Numbered from the stretch's first letter, positions 49,745-60,357 are shown. The stretch is DNA of 64,000 nucleotides from Methylobacterium planeticum (GCF_008806345.1 NZ_VZZJ01000023.1:1-64000), one strand, 5' to 3'. Notes: generated by a model not told the origin, from the letters alone. Numbers and translations: made by a program.

Positions 49745-50767
49745 TCAATGCGCCCGGGCGATGCAGAAATCCACGACCTGCAGCAGGGCGGCCTTCATCC
49801 GGCCGTTGGGGAACAGCGCCAGCGCGTCGCGGGCCATGGCACCGTAGTGGCGGGCGCGCTCCACCGTGTCCTCCAGGGCGCGGTGACGCTTCAGGATGGC
49901 GCGGGCGGTCTCGAGGTCACCGTCCCGGACGTCGCCCTGCTCCAGGGTCCGGCGCCAGAAGACCCGCTCCTCGTCGCTGCCGCGCCGGAACGAGAGCACG
50001 ATCGGCAGGGTGATCTTGCCCTCGCGGAAATCGTCGCCGACGTTCTTGCCGAGGCTCGCGCTGGTGCCGCCGTAATCGAGCACGTCGTCGATGAGCTGAA
50101 AGGCGATGCCGAGGTTCATGCCGTAGGAGCGGCAGGCCGCCTGCTCGGCCCGGGGACGCTCGGCCAGAACCGGGCCGACCTCGCAGGCCGCCGCGAACAA
50201 TTCCGCGGTCTTGGCCCGGATCACCGCGAGGTACTCGTCCTCGCTCGTCTCGGTGTTCTTGGCGGCGGTGAGCTGCATCACCTCGCCCTCGGCGATCACG
50301 GTCGCGGCCGCCGAGAGGATGTCGAGGGCGCGCAGGCTGCCGACCTCCACCATCATCCGGAAGGCCTGGCCGAGGAGGAAGTCGCCGACGAGGACGCTGG
50401 CCTGGTTGCCCCAGTTGATCCGCGCCGCGACGCGGCCGCGGCGCATGTCGCTCTCGTCCACCACGTCGTCGTGCAGCAGGGTGGCGGTGTGCATGAACTC
50501 GACGCTGGCGGCGAGCTTCACCGCCCCCTCCCCGCCCGAATAGGCGCAGAGGTCGGCGGTCGCGAGGGTCAGGATCGGGCGCAGGCGCTTGCCCCCCGAC
50601 GCGATGAGGTGGTTGGCCACCTCCGGGATCATGGCGACGTCCGAGCCCGTCCGCGACAGGATCATCGCGTTGACGCGATCCATGCCGCCCGCCACCAGGG
50701 CGACCAGGTCAGACAGGCTCGCCTCCGGATCGGAGCGGCCCTCATCGAGGGAAACGACGACACCCAA
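49745..50767 (-). CDS. ispB: Long-chain polyprenyl diphosphate synthase (octaprenyl type)
   Basis: A 340-residue trans-prenyltransferase. The first Asp-rich motif is DDVVD at residues 100-104 (LLHDDVVDESDMRRG), and the second is DDVLD at 227-231 (FQLIDDVLDYGG). SGGKRLRP and the GEGE-like GEVMQL segments also match. It makes the side chain of ubiquinone. The start appears to be a TTG at 50767, since GGAGG lies nine bases upstream and the next ATG (residue 29) would remove conserved N-terminal sequence. The exact chain length is inferred from family resemblance. Confidence 0.9.
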   Translation of the reverse strand: MGVVVSLDEGRSDPEASLSDLVALVAGGMDRVNAMILSRTGSDVAMIPEVANHLIASGGKRLRPILTLATADLCAYSGGEGAVKLAASVEFMHTATLLHDDVVDESDMRRGRVAARINWGNQASVLVGDFLLGQAFRMMVEVGSLRALDILSAAATVIAEGEVMQLTAAKNTETSEDEYLAVIRAKTAELFAAACEVGPVLAERPRAEQAACRSYGMNLGIAFQLIDDVLDYGGTSASLGKNVGDDFREGKITLPIVLSFRRGSDEERVFWRRTLEQGDVRDGDLETARAILKRHRALEDTVERARHYGAMARDALALFPNGRMKAALLQVVDFCIARAH

Positions 50768-50948
50768 GGTCCGATGCCTCCAGACCAGAATTTACGGACG
50801 ACGAAACGTGCGGCACCCCTTCGCACGGGCTCGTTGGCGCTGCAACACGTGGGACACGAGCGCAGATATGGCGCGCGCGGCTCCGAACCTGTACGCGGCG
50901 AATGCGCATCCCTGCCGTGCGGCCGCATTCCCGAGGCGTTCTCCCCCG

Positions 50949-51182
50949 ATGATCGAGTTGATCCGCAGCAACGACATCGTGCTCATCGGCTTCGCCCGCT
51001 CGCTGCTCGAGGGCGCCGAGATCCCGGTGCTCGTCGCCGACGACCACATGAGCCTGATGGAGGGCTCGATCGGCGCCTTCCCGCGCCGCCTGCTGGTGCC
51101 GAGCGACCATGCCCGCCAGGCGCGGCGGCTCCTCACCGATGCGGGCCTCGCCCACGAACTGCGTGATGAGCCCGGACGCTGA
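50949..51182 (+). CDS. DUF2007 family protein
   Basis: A 77-residue protein with the DUF2007 pattern: MIELIRSNDIVLIGFARSLL followed by EGAEIPVLVADDHMSLMEGS and RLLVPSDHARQARRLL. The family is called a putative signal-transducing protein but no function is proved. The gene is divergent from ispB and overlaps the methyltransferase gene by 17 nt, so the two are co-translated. Confidence 0.88.
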   Translation: MIELIRSNDIVLIGFARSLLEGAEIPVLVADDHMSLMEGSIGAFPRRLLVPSDHARQARRLLTDAGLAHELRDEPGR

Positions 51183-51939
51183 GCCCGACCTCTTCCTCGG
51201 CGGCGCCCTCAGGCTGCACCAGCCGCCGCGCGGCGCGCACCGGGCCGGGACGGACGCGGCGCTCCTCGCCCATCTCGTCGTGCCGGGCGACGGCGCGCTC
51301 GTCTGCGACGTCGGCGCCGGCACGGGGGCGGTCGGCCTCGGCGTCGCGCGGCTGCACCCGTCCTGCCGGGTGGTGCTCGTCGAGCGCGAGCCCGACCTCG
51401 TGGCGCTGGCCGCGCGCAATGTCCGTGAGAACGAACTCGACGCGCGGGCGCGGGTGATCGCCGCGGACGTTCTGGCGCCGGGGAGCGCCCGGCATGCCGC
51501 CGGTCTGACGCCGGGCCTCGCCGACGTGGTGGTGACGAACCCGCCCTTCTTCGACACCAGACGCGGCCGGCCCTCGCCCAACCCCGAGAAGGCCTGCGCG
51601 CACACCTTCGCGAGCGGCGGGCTCGAGACCTGGCTGCGTACCTGCACGGACCTGCTGCGGCCGGGAGGTCGGCTCGGGCTGATCCATCGGGCCGACGCGC
51701 TGCCGGACTGCCTCGACGCCCTGCGCGGACGATTCGGCGCCGTCGCGGTGCGGCCCGTCCATGCCCGGGCCGAGCGCCCGGCGATCCGCATCCTGGTGAC
51801 TGCAGTGAAGGGCAGCCGCGCGCCCCTCCGCCTTCTGCCCCCCCTCGTCCTGCAGGCGGCGGACGGCCGCTTCACGCCGGAGGCGGAGGCGCTGCACCGC
51901 GCCCGGCCGAGGGCGGGCAGCGCCCCTCCGTCTCAGTAG
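51166..51939 (+). CDS. TrmN6-like tRNA1(Val) adenine-N6 methyltransferase family protein
   Basis: A 257-residue class I SAM-dependent methyltransferase. The SAM loop is VCDVGAGTGAVGLGVARLHP, and the catalytic motif NPPFF (in VVVTNPPFFDTRRGR) is that of N6-adenine methyltransferases such as YfiC/TrmN6. LHQPPRGAHRAGTDAALLAH is the characteristic N-terminal segment. The probable target is A37 of tRNA1(Val), or a related RNA. The start at 51166 overlaps the DUF2007 gene; a GTG three bases earlier is possible. The 3' end overlaps the convergent gene by 7 nt. Confidence 0.87.
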   Translation: MSPDAEPDLFLGGALRLHQPPRGAHRAGTDAALLAHLVVPGDGALVCDVGAGTGAVGLGVARLHPSCRVVLVEREPDLVALAARNVRENELDARARVIAADVLAPGSARHAAGLTPGLADVVVTNPPFFDTRRGRPSPNPEKACAHTFASGGLETWLRTCTDLLRPGGRLGLIHRADALPDCLDALRGRFGAVAVRPVHARAERPAIRILVTAVKGSRAPLRLLPPLVLQAADGRFTPEAEALHRARPRAGSAPPSQ

Positions 51940-52298
51940 AACGGACGCCAGCCGTAATGCCGGCGGTGATAGGGCCGGTGCCAGCCCCAATGCCGGCGGT
52001 GGTGATACCGGCGCCAATGGTGATGCCGGCGCCAATGGCGGCGGCCGTAATGGTGCCGACGCCAGCCGTGATGGCGGCGGTAATGGCGGTGGCGATAGTG
52101 CCGGCGCCAGCGCACTTCCGTCGCGAGGCCGTCCCCGCCCGCCTGCCCGACGGCGGCGGAGACCGGCAGGGGGGCGGATTGGGCGCCGAGGCCGAGCCCC
52201 GCCGCCCCGCCGAGCAAACCGAGGGCCAGGACCAGCCAGCGCAGGGCCGGCCATGGCCGGGGGACCGGCCGCAAGGCCGGTGAAGCGAACACACGCAT
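51933..52298 (-). CDS. Exported His/Arg/Trp/Tyr-rich hypothetical protein
   Basis: A 121-residue protein. An N-terminal hydrophobic segment (ALRWLVLALGLLGGAAGLGL) serves as signal or anchor. The C-terminal 58 residues are composed almost only of His, Arg, Trp, Tyr and Gly in degenerate repeats such as RRHYRHRHYRRHHGWRRHHY. Such tails could bind metal ions or acidic polymers. An excellent GGAGGAG site precedes the ATG at 52298, supporting expression. The family is not named; similar proteins occur in Rhizobiales. Confidence 0.72.
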   Translation of the reverse strand: MRVFASPALRPVPRPWPALRWLVLALGLLGGAAGLGLGAQSAPLPVSAAVGQAGGDGLATEVRWRRHYRHRHYRRHHGWRRHHYGRRHWRRHHHWRRYHHRRHWGWHRPYHRRHYGWRPFY

Positions 52299-52466
52299 CC
52301 GATCTCCTCCCCAGACGAGGGCCACGCGGCGCGGGCCCGACGGGGCGCGCCGACCTCCTGAAACGACCGAAGCGCGAAACGGTTCGGTTGCGGACGCCGG
52401 CACGATGGTGCGAAGCCTTGCGGTGGACTACGCAGTGCCCACCTGCCGAGGCCAGGGACGCCTATC

Positions 52467-52485
52467 TCCCGTAGCTCAGTTGGAT
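52467..52485 (+). other. tRNA 5'-half-like fragment (D-arm remnant)
   Basis: TCCCGTAGCTCAGTTGGAT matches the acceptor/D-arm part of a tRNA such as tRNA-Arg, but no anticodon arm, T-arm or matching 3' acceptor strand follows. It ends 10 nt before the S49 protease ATG. Confidence 0.4.
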
Positions 52486-52495
52486 CCGGACACCC

Positions 52496-53353
52496 ATGCC
52501 GCTCGCGTTGCCCGCGCCCCTCCGCGCCCTCCTGCCCCGCCGCTTCCGCGAGACGCGCCCCCGCGTCGCGGTGCTGCGCCTGAGCGGCGCCATCGGGGCC
52601 GTCTCGCCGATTCGGCCCGGCCTCTCGATCGGCACCGTGGCGGGGAGCCTGGAGCGGGCCTTCGGCATGGCGGGGCTGTCGGCCGTCGCGATCGTGATCA
52701 ACTCGCCGGGCGGCTCGCCCGCCCAGTCCCACCTGATCCACCGGCGCATCCGGGCGCTGGCCACCGAGAAGAAGGTGCCGGTGATCGCCTTCGTGGAGGA
52801 TGTGGCGGCCTCGGGCGGCTACATGATCGCCTGCGCGGCCGACGAGATCGTGGCCGACCCGACCTCGGTGGTGGGGTCGATCGGCGTCGTCTCCGCGAGC
52901 TTCGGCTTCGACCGGCTGATCGAGCGCATCGGCATCGAGCGCCGGGTGCACACGCAGGGCGAGGCCAAGGCGATGCTGGACCCGTTCCGGCCCGAGGACC
53001 CGGCCGACGTGGCCCGTCTGAAGCGCATCCAGGCCGACGTGCAGGACCTCTTCACCGGCCTCGTGTCGGCACGCCGGCCCGGCCTGCGCCAGGACGGCGA
53101 GAGCCTGTTCACCGGCGCGATCTGGACCGGGCGGCAGGCGGTCGAACTCGGCCTGATCGACGCCCTCGGCGACCTGCGCTCGGTGATGCGGGCGCGCTTC
53201 GGCGAGACGGTCGATCTCAGGGTCGTGGCGGAGGCGCGCGGCTCGCTGATCGCCAGGCTGCTGCGGCGCGCCAGTCCCGGCGGCATCGGGATCGCCGAGG
53301 AGGCCCTCGGGGCGATCGAGGAGCGCGCCGCCTGGGCGCGCTTTGGGCTCTAG
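52496..53353 (+). CDS. S49 family serine peptidase (SppA/SohB type)
   Basis: A 285-residue protease with a Ser/Lys dyad. The nucleophile is Ser106 in DVAASGGYM, and Lys158 in QGEAKAML is the general base. INSPGGSPAQ and VVGSIGVVSASF are further S49 segments. There is no clear signal or membrane helix, so it resembles the short SohB/SppA1 forms, possibly acting at the inner membrane on signal peptides or misfolded proteins. The protein is about half of E. coli SppA, containing one catalytic domain. Confidence 0.9.
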   Translation: MPLALPAPLRALLPRRFRETRPRVAVLRLSGAIGAVSPIRPGLSIGTVAGSLERAFGMAGLSAVAIVINSPGGSPAQSHLIHRRIRALATEKKVPVIAFVEDVAASGGYMIACAADEIVADPTSVVGSIGVVSASFGFDRLIERIGIERRVHTQGEAKAMLDPFRPEDPADVARLKRIQADVQDLFTGLVSARRPGLRQDGESLFTGAIWTGRQAVELGLIDALGDLRSVMRARFGETVDLRVVAEARGSLIARLLRRASPGGIGIAEEALGAIEERAAWARFGL

Positions 53354-53357
53354 GGCC

Positions 53358-53606
53358 TCAGCGGACGGTGCAGGCGGCGCTCGGCTGGCCGTAGCCCGAA
53401 TAGACGACCCGGACCTTGCGGGCGCAGGTCTCCGCGGGAGCCGGCGCGGCGATCGGCGCGACCTCGACGGGGACCACCGCCACCGGCATCGCCACGGCCG
53501 AGATTTCCTCGGAGGTCGCCAGCGCCTTGCTGGCGCCCATCACGAAAGGTGTCGCGACGAGCGAGGTGGCGACGATCGCGGCGAACACTGTGAAACCCTT
53601 GCGCAT
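53358..53606 (-). CDS. Small exported hypothetical protein
   Basis: An 82-residue protein with a signal peptide (MRKGFTVFAAIVATSLVATP). The mature part is Ala/Pro/Val-rich and ends with a short Cys-bounded segment (CARKVRVVYSGYGQPSAACT), suggesting one disulfide. I do not recognise a family. It is convergent with the S49 protease gene, with a 4-nt gap. Confidence 0.7.
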   Translation of the reverse strand: MRKGFTVFAAIVATSLVATPFVMGASKALATSEEISAVAMPVAVVPVEVAPIAAPAPAETCARKVRVVYSGYGQPSAACTVR

Positions 53607-53749
53607 GACTGGTCATCCGAACCGTTGGACCGCCCGGGGGCGGTGCGTCATCCCCTGATTGCGCATTAAACTTGGCCGGGGGCTTGGCAGTTCCGGGTCT
53701 CGACCGAAACGTGGCGGAAAAGTGTGCGCGGATGCACCGGCCCCGTCGC

Positions 53750-53777
53750 TTGACACCCCGCCGCACGCTCTTAAACG
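53750..53777 (+). promoter_or_regulatory. Candidate promoter of glyQS
   Basis: TTGACA (53750-53755) is followed after 15-16 nt by TTAAAC/TAAACG (53771-53777). It lies about 45 nt upstream of glyQ, an appropriate distance for a housekeeping promoter. Confidence 0.5.
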
Positions 53778-53819
53778 CTCCGGCCCACCGCTTTCCCGCC
53801 GGCCGGAAGTTCCAGAACG

Positions 53820-54749
53820 ATGTCGAGCGCAGTCGATCTCGCCCCCGAAGCCTCGTTCCAGGGGCTGATCCTGACGCTTCAGCGCTTCTGGGCCGCGCAG
53901 GGCTGCGTCATCCTCCAGCCCTACGACATGGAAGTCGGCGCGGGCACCTTCCACCCGGCCACCACCCTGCGGGCGCTCGGGCCGAAGCCCTGGAACGCCG
54001 CCTACGTGCAGCCCTCGCGCCGGCCGAAGGACGGCCGCTACGGCGAGAACCCGAACCGGCTGCAGCATTACTACCAGTTCCAGGTGATCCTGAAGCCGAA
54101 CCCGGAGAACCTGCAGGAGCTCTACCTCGCCTCGCTCGACGCCATCGGGGTCGACCTGAAGCTCCACGACATCCGGTTCGTCGAGGACGATTGGGAGAGC
54201 CCGACGCTCGGCGCCTGGGGCCTCGGCTGGGAATGCTGGTGCGACGGGATGGAGGTGAGCCAGTTCACCTATTTCCAGCAGGTCGCGGGCTTCGAATGCG
54301 CCCCGGTGGCGGGGGAGCTGACCTACGGGCTCGAGCGCCTCGCCATGTACGTGCAGGGCGTCGAGAACGTCTACGACCTGAACTTCAACGGCGGCACCGG
54401 CGACGACACGGTGACGTATGGCGACGTCTTCCTGCAGGCCGAGCAGGAATATTCGCGGCACAATTTCGAGGCCGCCGACACCGCGATGCTGTTCCGCCAG
54501 TTCACGGATGCCGAGAAGGCCTGCCGCAGCTACCTCGACGCCGGCGCTCCCGATTCCCCCGAGGGCCGGCACCGCATGGCCCAGCCGGCCTACGACCAGT
54601 GCATCAAGGCGAGCCACGTCTTCAATCTGCTCGACGCGCGCGGGGTGATCTCGGTGACCGAGCGGCAGAGCTACATCCTGCGGGTGCGCGAGCTTGCCAA
54701 GGCCTGCGGCGCGGCCTGGCTGCAGACGGCGGGCGGCGGCGCGGCCTGA
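53820..54749 (+). CDS. glyQ: Glycyl-tRNA synthetase alpha subunit
   Basis: A 309-residue class II synthetase subunit, with the near-invariant start region FQGLILTLQRFWAAQGCVIL, then QPYDMEVGAGTFHPATTLRA and the LQHYYQFQVILKP motif 2 region. It provides the active site that charges glycine; the beta subunit binds the tRNA. The length equals the bacterial norm. The beta gene follows after 62 nt on the same strand. Confidence 0.96.
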   Translation: MSSAVDLAPEASFQGLILTLQRFWAAQGCVILQPYDMEVGAGTFHPATTLRALGPKPWNAAYVQPSRRPKDGRYGENPNRLQHYYQFQVILKPNPENLQELYLASLDAIGVDLKLHDIRFVEDDWESPTLGAWGLGWECWCDGMEVSQFTYFQQVAGFECAPVAGELTYGLERLAMYVQGVENVYDLNFNGGTGDDTVTYGDVFLQAEQEYSRHNFEAADTAMLFRQFTDAEKACRSYLDAGAPDSPEGRHRMAQPAYDQCIKASHVFNLLDARGVISVTERQSYILRVRELAKACGAAWLQTAGGGAA

Positions 54750-54811
54750 CCCGAACCCGGCGGCGCGCCGCCCCACCGACCCTTCCGACACTCCTCCCGG
54801 ACGCCGCCACC

Positions 54812-56938
54812 ATGCCTGACCTCCTCCTCGAACTCCGCTCCGAAGAGATCCCGGCCCGCATGCAGCGGCGCGCGGCCGAGGACCTGCGCAAGCTCGTCAC
54901 CGACGCGCTGGTCGAGCGCGGCTTCCTCTACGAGGGCGCCAAGGCCTTCGCGACGCCCCGGCGCCTCGCGCTGCACGTCGCCGGCCTGCCGCCGCGCGGC
55001 GCGGCCATGCGCGAGGAGCGGCGCGGCCCCCGCGTCGGCGCGCCGGAGGCCGCCGTGCAGGGCTTCCTCAAGGGCGCCGGGCTCGCGAGCCTGTCGGAGG
55101 CCACGACCGTCACGGATCCGAAGAAGGGCGCGTTCTATCTCGCGGTGATCGAGCGGCCGGGCCGCGAGACCCTCGATGTGCTGGCCGAGATCCTGCCGGG
55201 CATCATCCGCAACTTCCCGTGGCCGAAATCGATGCGCTGGGGCAAGGCCTCGGCGCAGCCGGGCTCGCTGCGCTGGGTGCGCCCGCTGCAATCGATCGTC
55301 GCCACCTTCGGCCCCGAGACCGAGACGCCCGAGACCGTGCCCTTCGGGGTGGACGGCATCGCGGCCGGGACGCTGACCTACGGCCACCGCTTCCTTGCGC
55401 CCGACGCCATCGAGGTGCGCCGCTTCGATGATTACGCCCCGAGCCTGGAGCGCGCCAAGGTCGTGCTCGACGCGGACCGGCGCAAGGACATCATCCTGCA
55501 CGATGCCCGCGACCTCGCCTTCGCGCGCGGCCTCGAACTCGTCGAGGACGAGGGCCTGCTGGAGGAGGTCGCGGGCCTGGTCGAGTGGCCCGTGGTGCTG
55601 ATGGGCTCCTTCGACGCGGGCTTCCTCGACATCCCGGCGGAGGCGATCCGCGCCACCATCCGGGCGAACCAGAAGTGCTTCGTCCTGCGCCGGGGCGACG
55701 GCGCGGATCTCGCCCCCGCCTTCATCCTGGTCTCGAACCTCGTGGCGAGCGACGGCGGCGTCGCGATCACGGCCGGCAACGAGCGCGTCGTGCGGGCCCG
55801 GCTCTCGGACGCGAAGTTCTTCTGGGAGACCGACAGGGCGACGACGCTCGAGGCGCGCCTGCCGAAGCTCGACACCATCGTGTTCCACGAGAAGCTCGGC
55901 ACGCAGGGCGAGCGCATCCAGCGCATCGCTGCGCTCGCCCGCGACCTGGCCCCTCGGGTCGGCGCCGATCCGGACCTCGCCGAGCGCGCCGCGCGGCTCG
56001 CCAAGACCGATCTCGTCACCGAGATGGTCGGCGAGTTCCCCGAGCTCCAGGGCCTGATGGGCCGCAAGTATGCCGGCCTGCAGGGCGAGCACCCGAGCGT
56101 CTGCGCGGCGATCGAGGAGCATTACAAGCCGCTCGGCCCGGGCGACCGGGTGCCGGCCGATCCGGTCTCGGTCGCGGTGGCGCTCGCCGACAAGCTCGAC
56201 ACGCTGGTGGGCTTCTGGGCCATCGACGAGAAGCCGACGGGGAGCAAGGACCCGTTCGCGCTGCGGCGGGCGGCGCTCGGTGTGATCCGGCTGATCAGCG
56301 AGCGGCAGCTGAAGCTCCGATTGATCGAGCTGTTCGGCAAGGCGGATGTCGGACATCGCGAGCGCGGCGCCAAAGCGCCCGCGACGATGGAGGATCAGTA
56401 CCTCCCCGATCTGCTCGCCTTCTTCGCCGACCGCCTCAAGGTCTACCTGCGCGACCAGGGCGCCCGCCACGATCTCATCGACGCCGTCTTCGCGCTGCCC
56501 GGGCAGGACGACCTGCTGATGGTGGTCCGGCGCGTCGAGGCCCTCGGCAAGTTCCTGGAGACGGATGACGGCCGCAACCTGCTCGCGGGGTCCAAGCGCG
56601 CCGCCAACATCCTGCGGATCGAGGAGAAGAAGGACGGCCGCGCCTACGAATCCGAGCCGGATGCCGGGCTGATCGCCTCCGCGGGCCAGCCCGAGGAGCG
56701 GGCGCTCTTCGAGGCCCTGTCGGTCGCCCGTCGCGACGCGTCGGCGGCGGTGGCGGCGGAGGATTTCGCGGGCGCGATGCGTGCCCTCTCGACGCTGCGC
56801 GCGCCGGTCGACGCCTTCTTCGAGACGGTGACGGTGAACGCCGAGGATGCGGGCCTGCGGGCGAACCGCCTCGCGCTGCTCAACGCCCTGCGGGCGGCGA
56901 CGCGCGAAGTGGCGGATTTCTCGAAGATCGAGGGGTGA
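54812..56938 (+). CDS. glyS: Glycyl-tRNA synthetase beta subunit
   Basis: A 708-residue subunit starting MPDLLLELRSEEIPARMQRR, the conserved beta opening. Segments KSMRWGKASAQPGSLRWVRP, RATIRANQKCFVL and the C-terminal DALR-like anticodon-binding region (ERALFEALSVARRD) are typical. It forms a heterotetramer with GlyQ. An open frame continues far upstream through glyQ, but the ATG at 54812 agrees with the family start. Confidence 0.95.
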   Translation: MPDLLLELRSEEIPARMQRRAAEDLRKLVTDALVERGFLYEGAKAFATPRRLALHVAGLPPRGAAMREERRGPRVGAPEAAVQGFLKGAGLASLSEATTVTDPKKGAFYLAVIERPGRETLDVLAEILPGIIRNFPWPKSMRWGKASAQPGSLRWVRPLQSIVATFGPETETPETVPFGVDGIAAGTLTYGHRFLAPDAIEVRRFDDYAPSLERAKVVLDADRRKDIILHDARDLAFARGLELVEDEGLLEEVAGLVEWPVVLMGSFDAGFLDIPAEAIRATIRANQKCFVLRRGDGADLAPAFILVSNLVASDGGVAITAGNERVVRARLSDAKFFWETDRATTLEARLPKLDTIVFHEKLGTQGERIQRIAALARDLAPRVGADPDLAERAARLAKTDLVTEMVGEFPELQGLMGRKYAGLQGEHPSVCAAIEEHYKPLGPGDRVPADPVSVAVALADKLDTLVGFWAIDEKPTGSKDPFALRRAALGVIRLISERQLKLRLIELFGKADVGHRERGAKAPATMEDQYLPDLLAFFADRLKVYLRDQGARHDLIDAVFALPGQDDLLMVVRRVEALGKFLETDDGRNLLAGSKRAANILRIEEKKDGRAYESEPDAGLIASAGQPEERALFEALSVARRDASAAVAAEDFAGAMRALSTLRAPVDAFFETVTVNAEDAGLRANRLALLNALRAATREVADFSKIEG

Positions 56939-57014
56939 GGCGCCGGACGATCCCCGGAGCCCTCCCCCGAGGCTGGCGCTGCGCGCCCGCCGCTCAGGAC
57001 CGGGCGCCTCGTCC

Positions 57015-58016
57015 TCAGAACCAGCCCTTGATCTTGAAGAACACGATCGGCACGAGGGCGCTGAGGGTGATCAGCGACAGGCCATAGGGGTAGCCGTAGA
57101 TCCAGTCGAGTTCCGGCATGTGCTTGAAGTTCATGCCGTACATCGAGGCGATCAGGGTCGGGGGCACGCCCACCACCGAGACGACGGTCAAAACCCGGAA
57201 GACGTTGTTCTGCTCGATGCTGATCAGGCCGAGCGCCGCATCGAGGAGGAACTGGACGTTCTCCGAGAGCCGGGTCTCGAACTCGTCCAGGGAGGCGATG
57301 TCCCGGCGGATGGTCTCGAAGCGCGCATCGGCCTCACCCTCGGTGAAGCTCTCGCACTCGGCGGCGACGAAGGGCACGATGCGTTCGAGCCCGAGCAGGC
57401 TGGAGCGGATCTTGCCGAGCGCCTTGCCGCGCCGGCCGATGCCCCGCAGGATCCGGCGCAGCGCGAGGTCGCGGCGGCGCGGCTGAGGCTTGTCCCCGGG
57501 CCGTCCCGGACGCGCCCGGACGTCGAAGTCGAAGATCCGGGTCGAGAGCGCATCGAGGTCCGCGCCCATGTCCTCCAGCGCGTCGGCGAGGCTGTCGACG
57601 AGTTCCTCCATCAGCAGCAGGAAGACCTCGGTGCTGTTGGCGCAAGGGCCGTCGCCCGTGGCGATGCGCTTCTCCACCTCCGCGAAGGCGCGCAGATCGT
57701 GGAAGCGCACCGTGATCAGGCGGTCCTTGGTCAGGACGAAGCCGAGCGGCTTCAGCTGAGAATCCGCCTGGTCGAAGGTGATCATCGGCGTCGAGAGGGA
57801 GAGGCCCTGCTTCAGCCGGCGCAGGCGGCTCGAACTCTCGACCTCGCTCAGGGCCTGCCGCGAGGGCACCCGCAGGCCGGTCTGCGCCTCGACCCGCTCC
57901 GCCTCCTCGACGCTCGGGTCGTTGAGATCGATCCAGATCGCGTGCGCGGGGAGGCTCCCGCCTACGGGCAGGCTCGCGTGGTCGACCGCGCCCTCGGGGC
58001 CGTGCAGTCTCAGCAT
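57015..58016 (-). CDS. corA: CorA-type magnesium transporter
   Basis: A 333-residue inner-membrane channel. The long cytoplasmic N-terminal domain is followed by two C-terminal membrane helices, with the ion-selectivity motif YGMNFKHMPEL at the pore entrance and a basic C-terminal FKIKGWF. It should carry Mg2+ or other divalent cations. The ATG at 58016 (MLRLHGPEGAVDHASL) is preferred; a GTG at 58070 would add 18 residues. Neither site has an ideal ribosome-binding sequence. Confidence 0.9.
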   Translation of the reverse strand: MLRLHGPEGAVDHASLPVGGSLPAHAIWIDLNDPSVEEAERVEAQTGLRVPSRQALSEVESSSRLRRLKQGLSLSTPMITFDQADSQLKPLGFVLTKDRLITVRFHDLRAFAEVEKRIATGDGPCANSTEVFLLLMEELVDSLADALEDMGADLDALSTRIFDFDVRARPGRPGDKPQPRRRDLALRRILRGIGRRGKALGKIRSSLLGLERIVPFVAAECESFTEGEADARFETIRRDIASLDEFETRLSENVQFLLDAALGLISIEQNNVFRVLTVVSVVGVPPTLIASMYGMNFKHMPELDWIYGYPYGLSLITLSALVPIVFFKIKGWF

Positions 58017-58093
58017 GGAGGAGGATTTCCGTGAGGGCTCGGGCAGGAGACGAATTCGTCCGCCATCCACAGGCGGCGGAGGGTGCGGCAGCC

Positions 58094-58121
58094 TTGACTC
58101 AAAAAACGGACGCGCCTATCT
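58094..58121 (+). promoter_or_regulatory. Candidate groESL promoter
   Basis: TTGACT (58094-58099) is followed after 16 nt by CTATCT (58116-58121). It lies immediately upstream of the CIRCE element, the expected place for a HrcA-repressed vegetative promoter. Confidence 0.6.
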
Positions 58122-58131
58122 CGCGGCCTCG

Positions 58132-58158
58132 TTAGCACTCACCGCTCGAGAGTGCTAA
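58132..58158. promoter_or_regulatory. CIRCE element (HrcA operator)
   Basis: TTAGCACTC, a 9-nt spacer, then GAGTGCTAA: a perfect match to the CIRCE inverted repeat. It lies 68 nt upstream of groES and predicts HrcA repression of the operon. Confidence 0.97.
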
Positions 58159-58226
58159 TCTCCGGCGTGAGACCCGTCACGGGCCGCATCAACGCCATCT
58201 CTGAATTCGAAGCAAGAGGGCAGCTC

Positions 58227-58514
58227 ATGAAGTTCCGTCCGCTGCACGACCGTGTCGTCGTCCGCCGTATCGAGGGCGAGGAGAAGACCAAGGGCGGCAT
58301 CATCATCCCGGACACCGCCAAGGAGAAGCCGCAGGAGGGCGAGGTCGTCGCCGTCGGCCCCGGCGCCCGCGACGAGGCCGGCCGGGTCAACGCGCTCGAC
58401 GTCAAGGCCGGCGACCGCGTCCTGTTCGGCAAGTGGTCCGGCACCGAGGTCAAGATCGACGGTCAGGACCTCCTGATCATGAAGGAATCCGACATCATGG
58501 GCGTCGTCGCCTGA
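58227..58514 (+). CDS. groES: Co-chaperonin GroES
   Basis: A 95-residue co-chaperonin starting MKFRPLHDRVVVRRIEGEEK, with the mobile loop KTKGGIIIPDTAKEKPQEGE and the C-terminal strand DGQDLLIMKESDIMGVV. It caps GroEL during protein folding in the cytoplasm. The ATG at 58227 is standard for the family; a longer frame upstream is spurious. groEL follows after 97 nt. Confidence 0.97.
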   Translation: MKFRPLHDRVVVRRIEGEEKTKGGIIIPDTAKEKPQEGEVVAVGPGARDEAGRVNALDVKAGDRVLFGKWSGTEVKIDGQDLLIMKESDIMGVVA

Positions 58515-58611
58515 GGCGACGGACCCACGGTCCCGCGAACTCCGCCCTTCGAGGCATCCCGGCCCGGGACGCCTTGGGGCACGACATCCACTTACGAAAG
58601 GATCTCAGCAC

Positions 58612-60255
<1,644 letters not shown>

Positions 60256-60283
60256 GACGTCCGGCCACAGCGCCAACCAAGGA

Positions 60284-60310
60284 GGGGTCGCCGAGAGGCG
60301 GCCCCTTTCG
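60284..60310 (+). terminator. Rho-independent terminator after groEL
   Basis: GGGGTCGCC (60284-60292) pairs with GGCGGCCCC (60297-60305), with one G-T wobble and a GAGA loop, and TTTCG follows. The T-tract is short. Confidence 0.7.
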
Positions 60311-60357
60311 CGTTCCGGCGCCGGGGAAGGCCGCGCTGCGGCCGCGCTCGGGAATGC

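Noticed and set aside
51957..52283. Plus-strand Pro/Ala/Met-repeat frame
   Set aside because: It is the complement of the His/Arg-rich repeat coding region, which has the better ribosome-binding site and a signal segment.
52441..52495. Functional tRNA gene
   Set aside because: Only the 5' acceptor/D-arm portion is present; no anticodon or T-arm follows.
53672..54811. Extension of the glyS frame upstream through glyQ
   Set aside because: The extension is a frame shadow of glyQ; the conserved beta-subunit start is at 54812.
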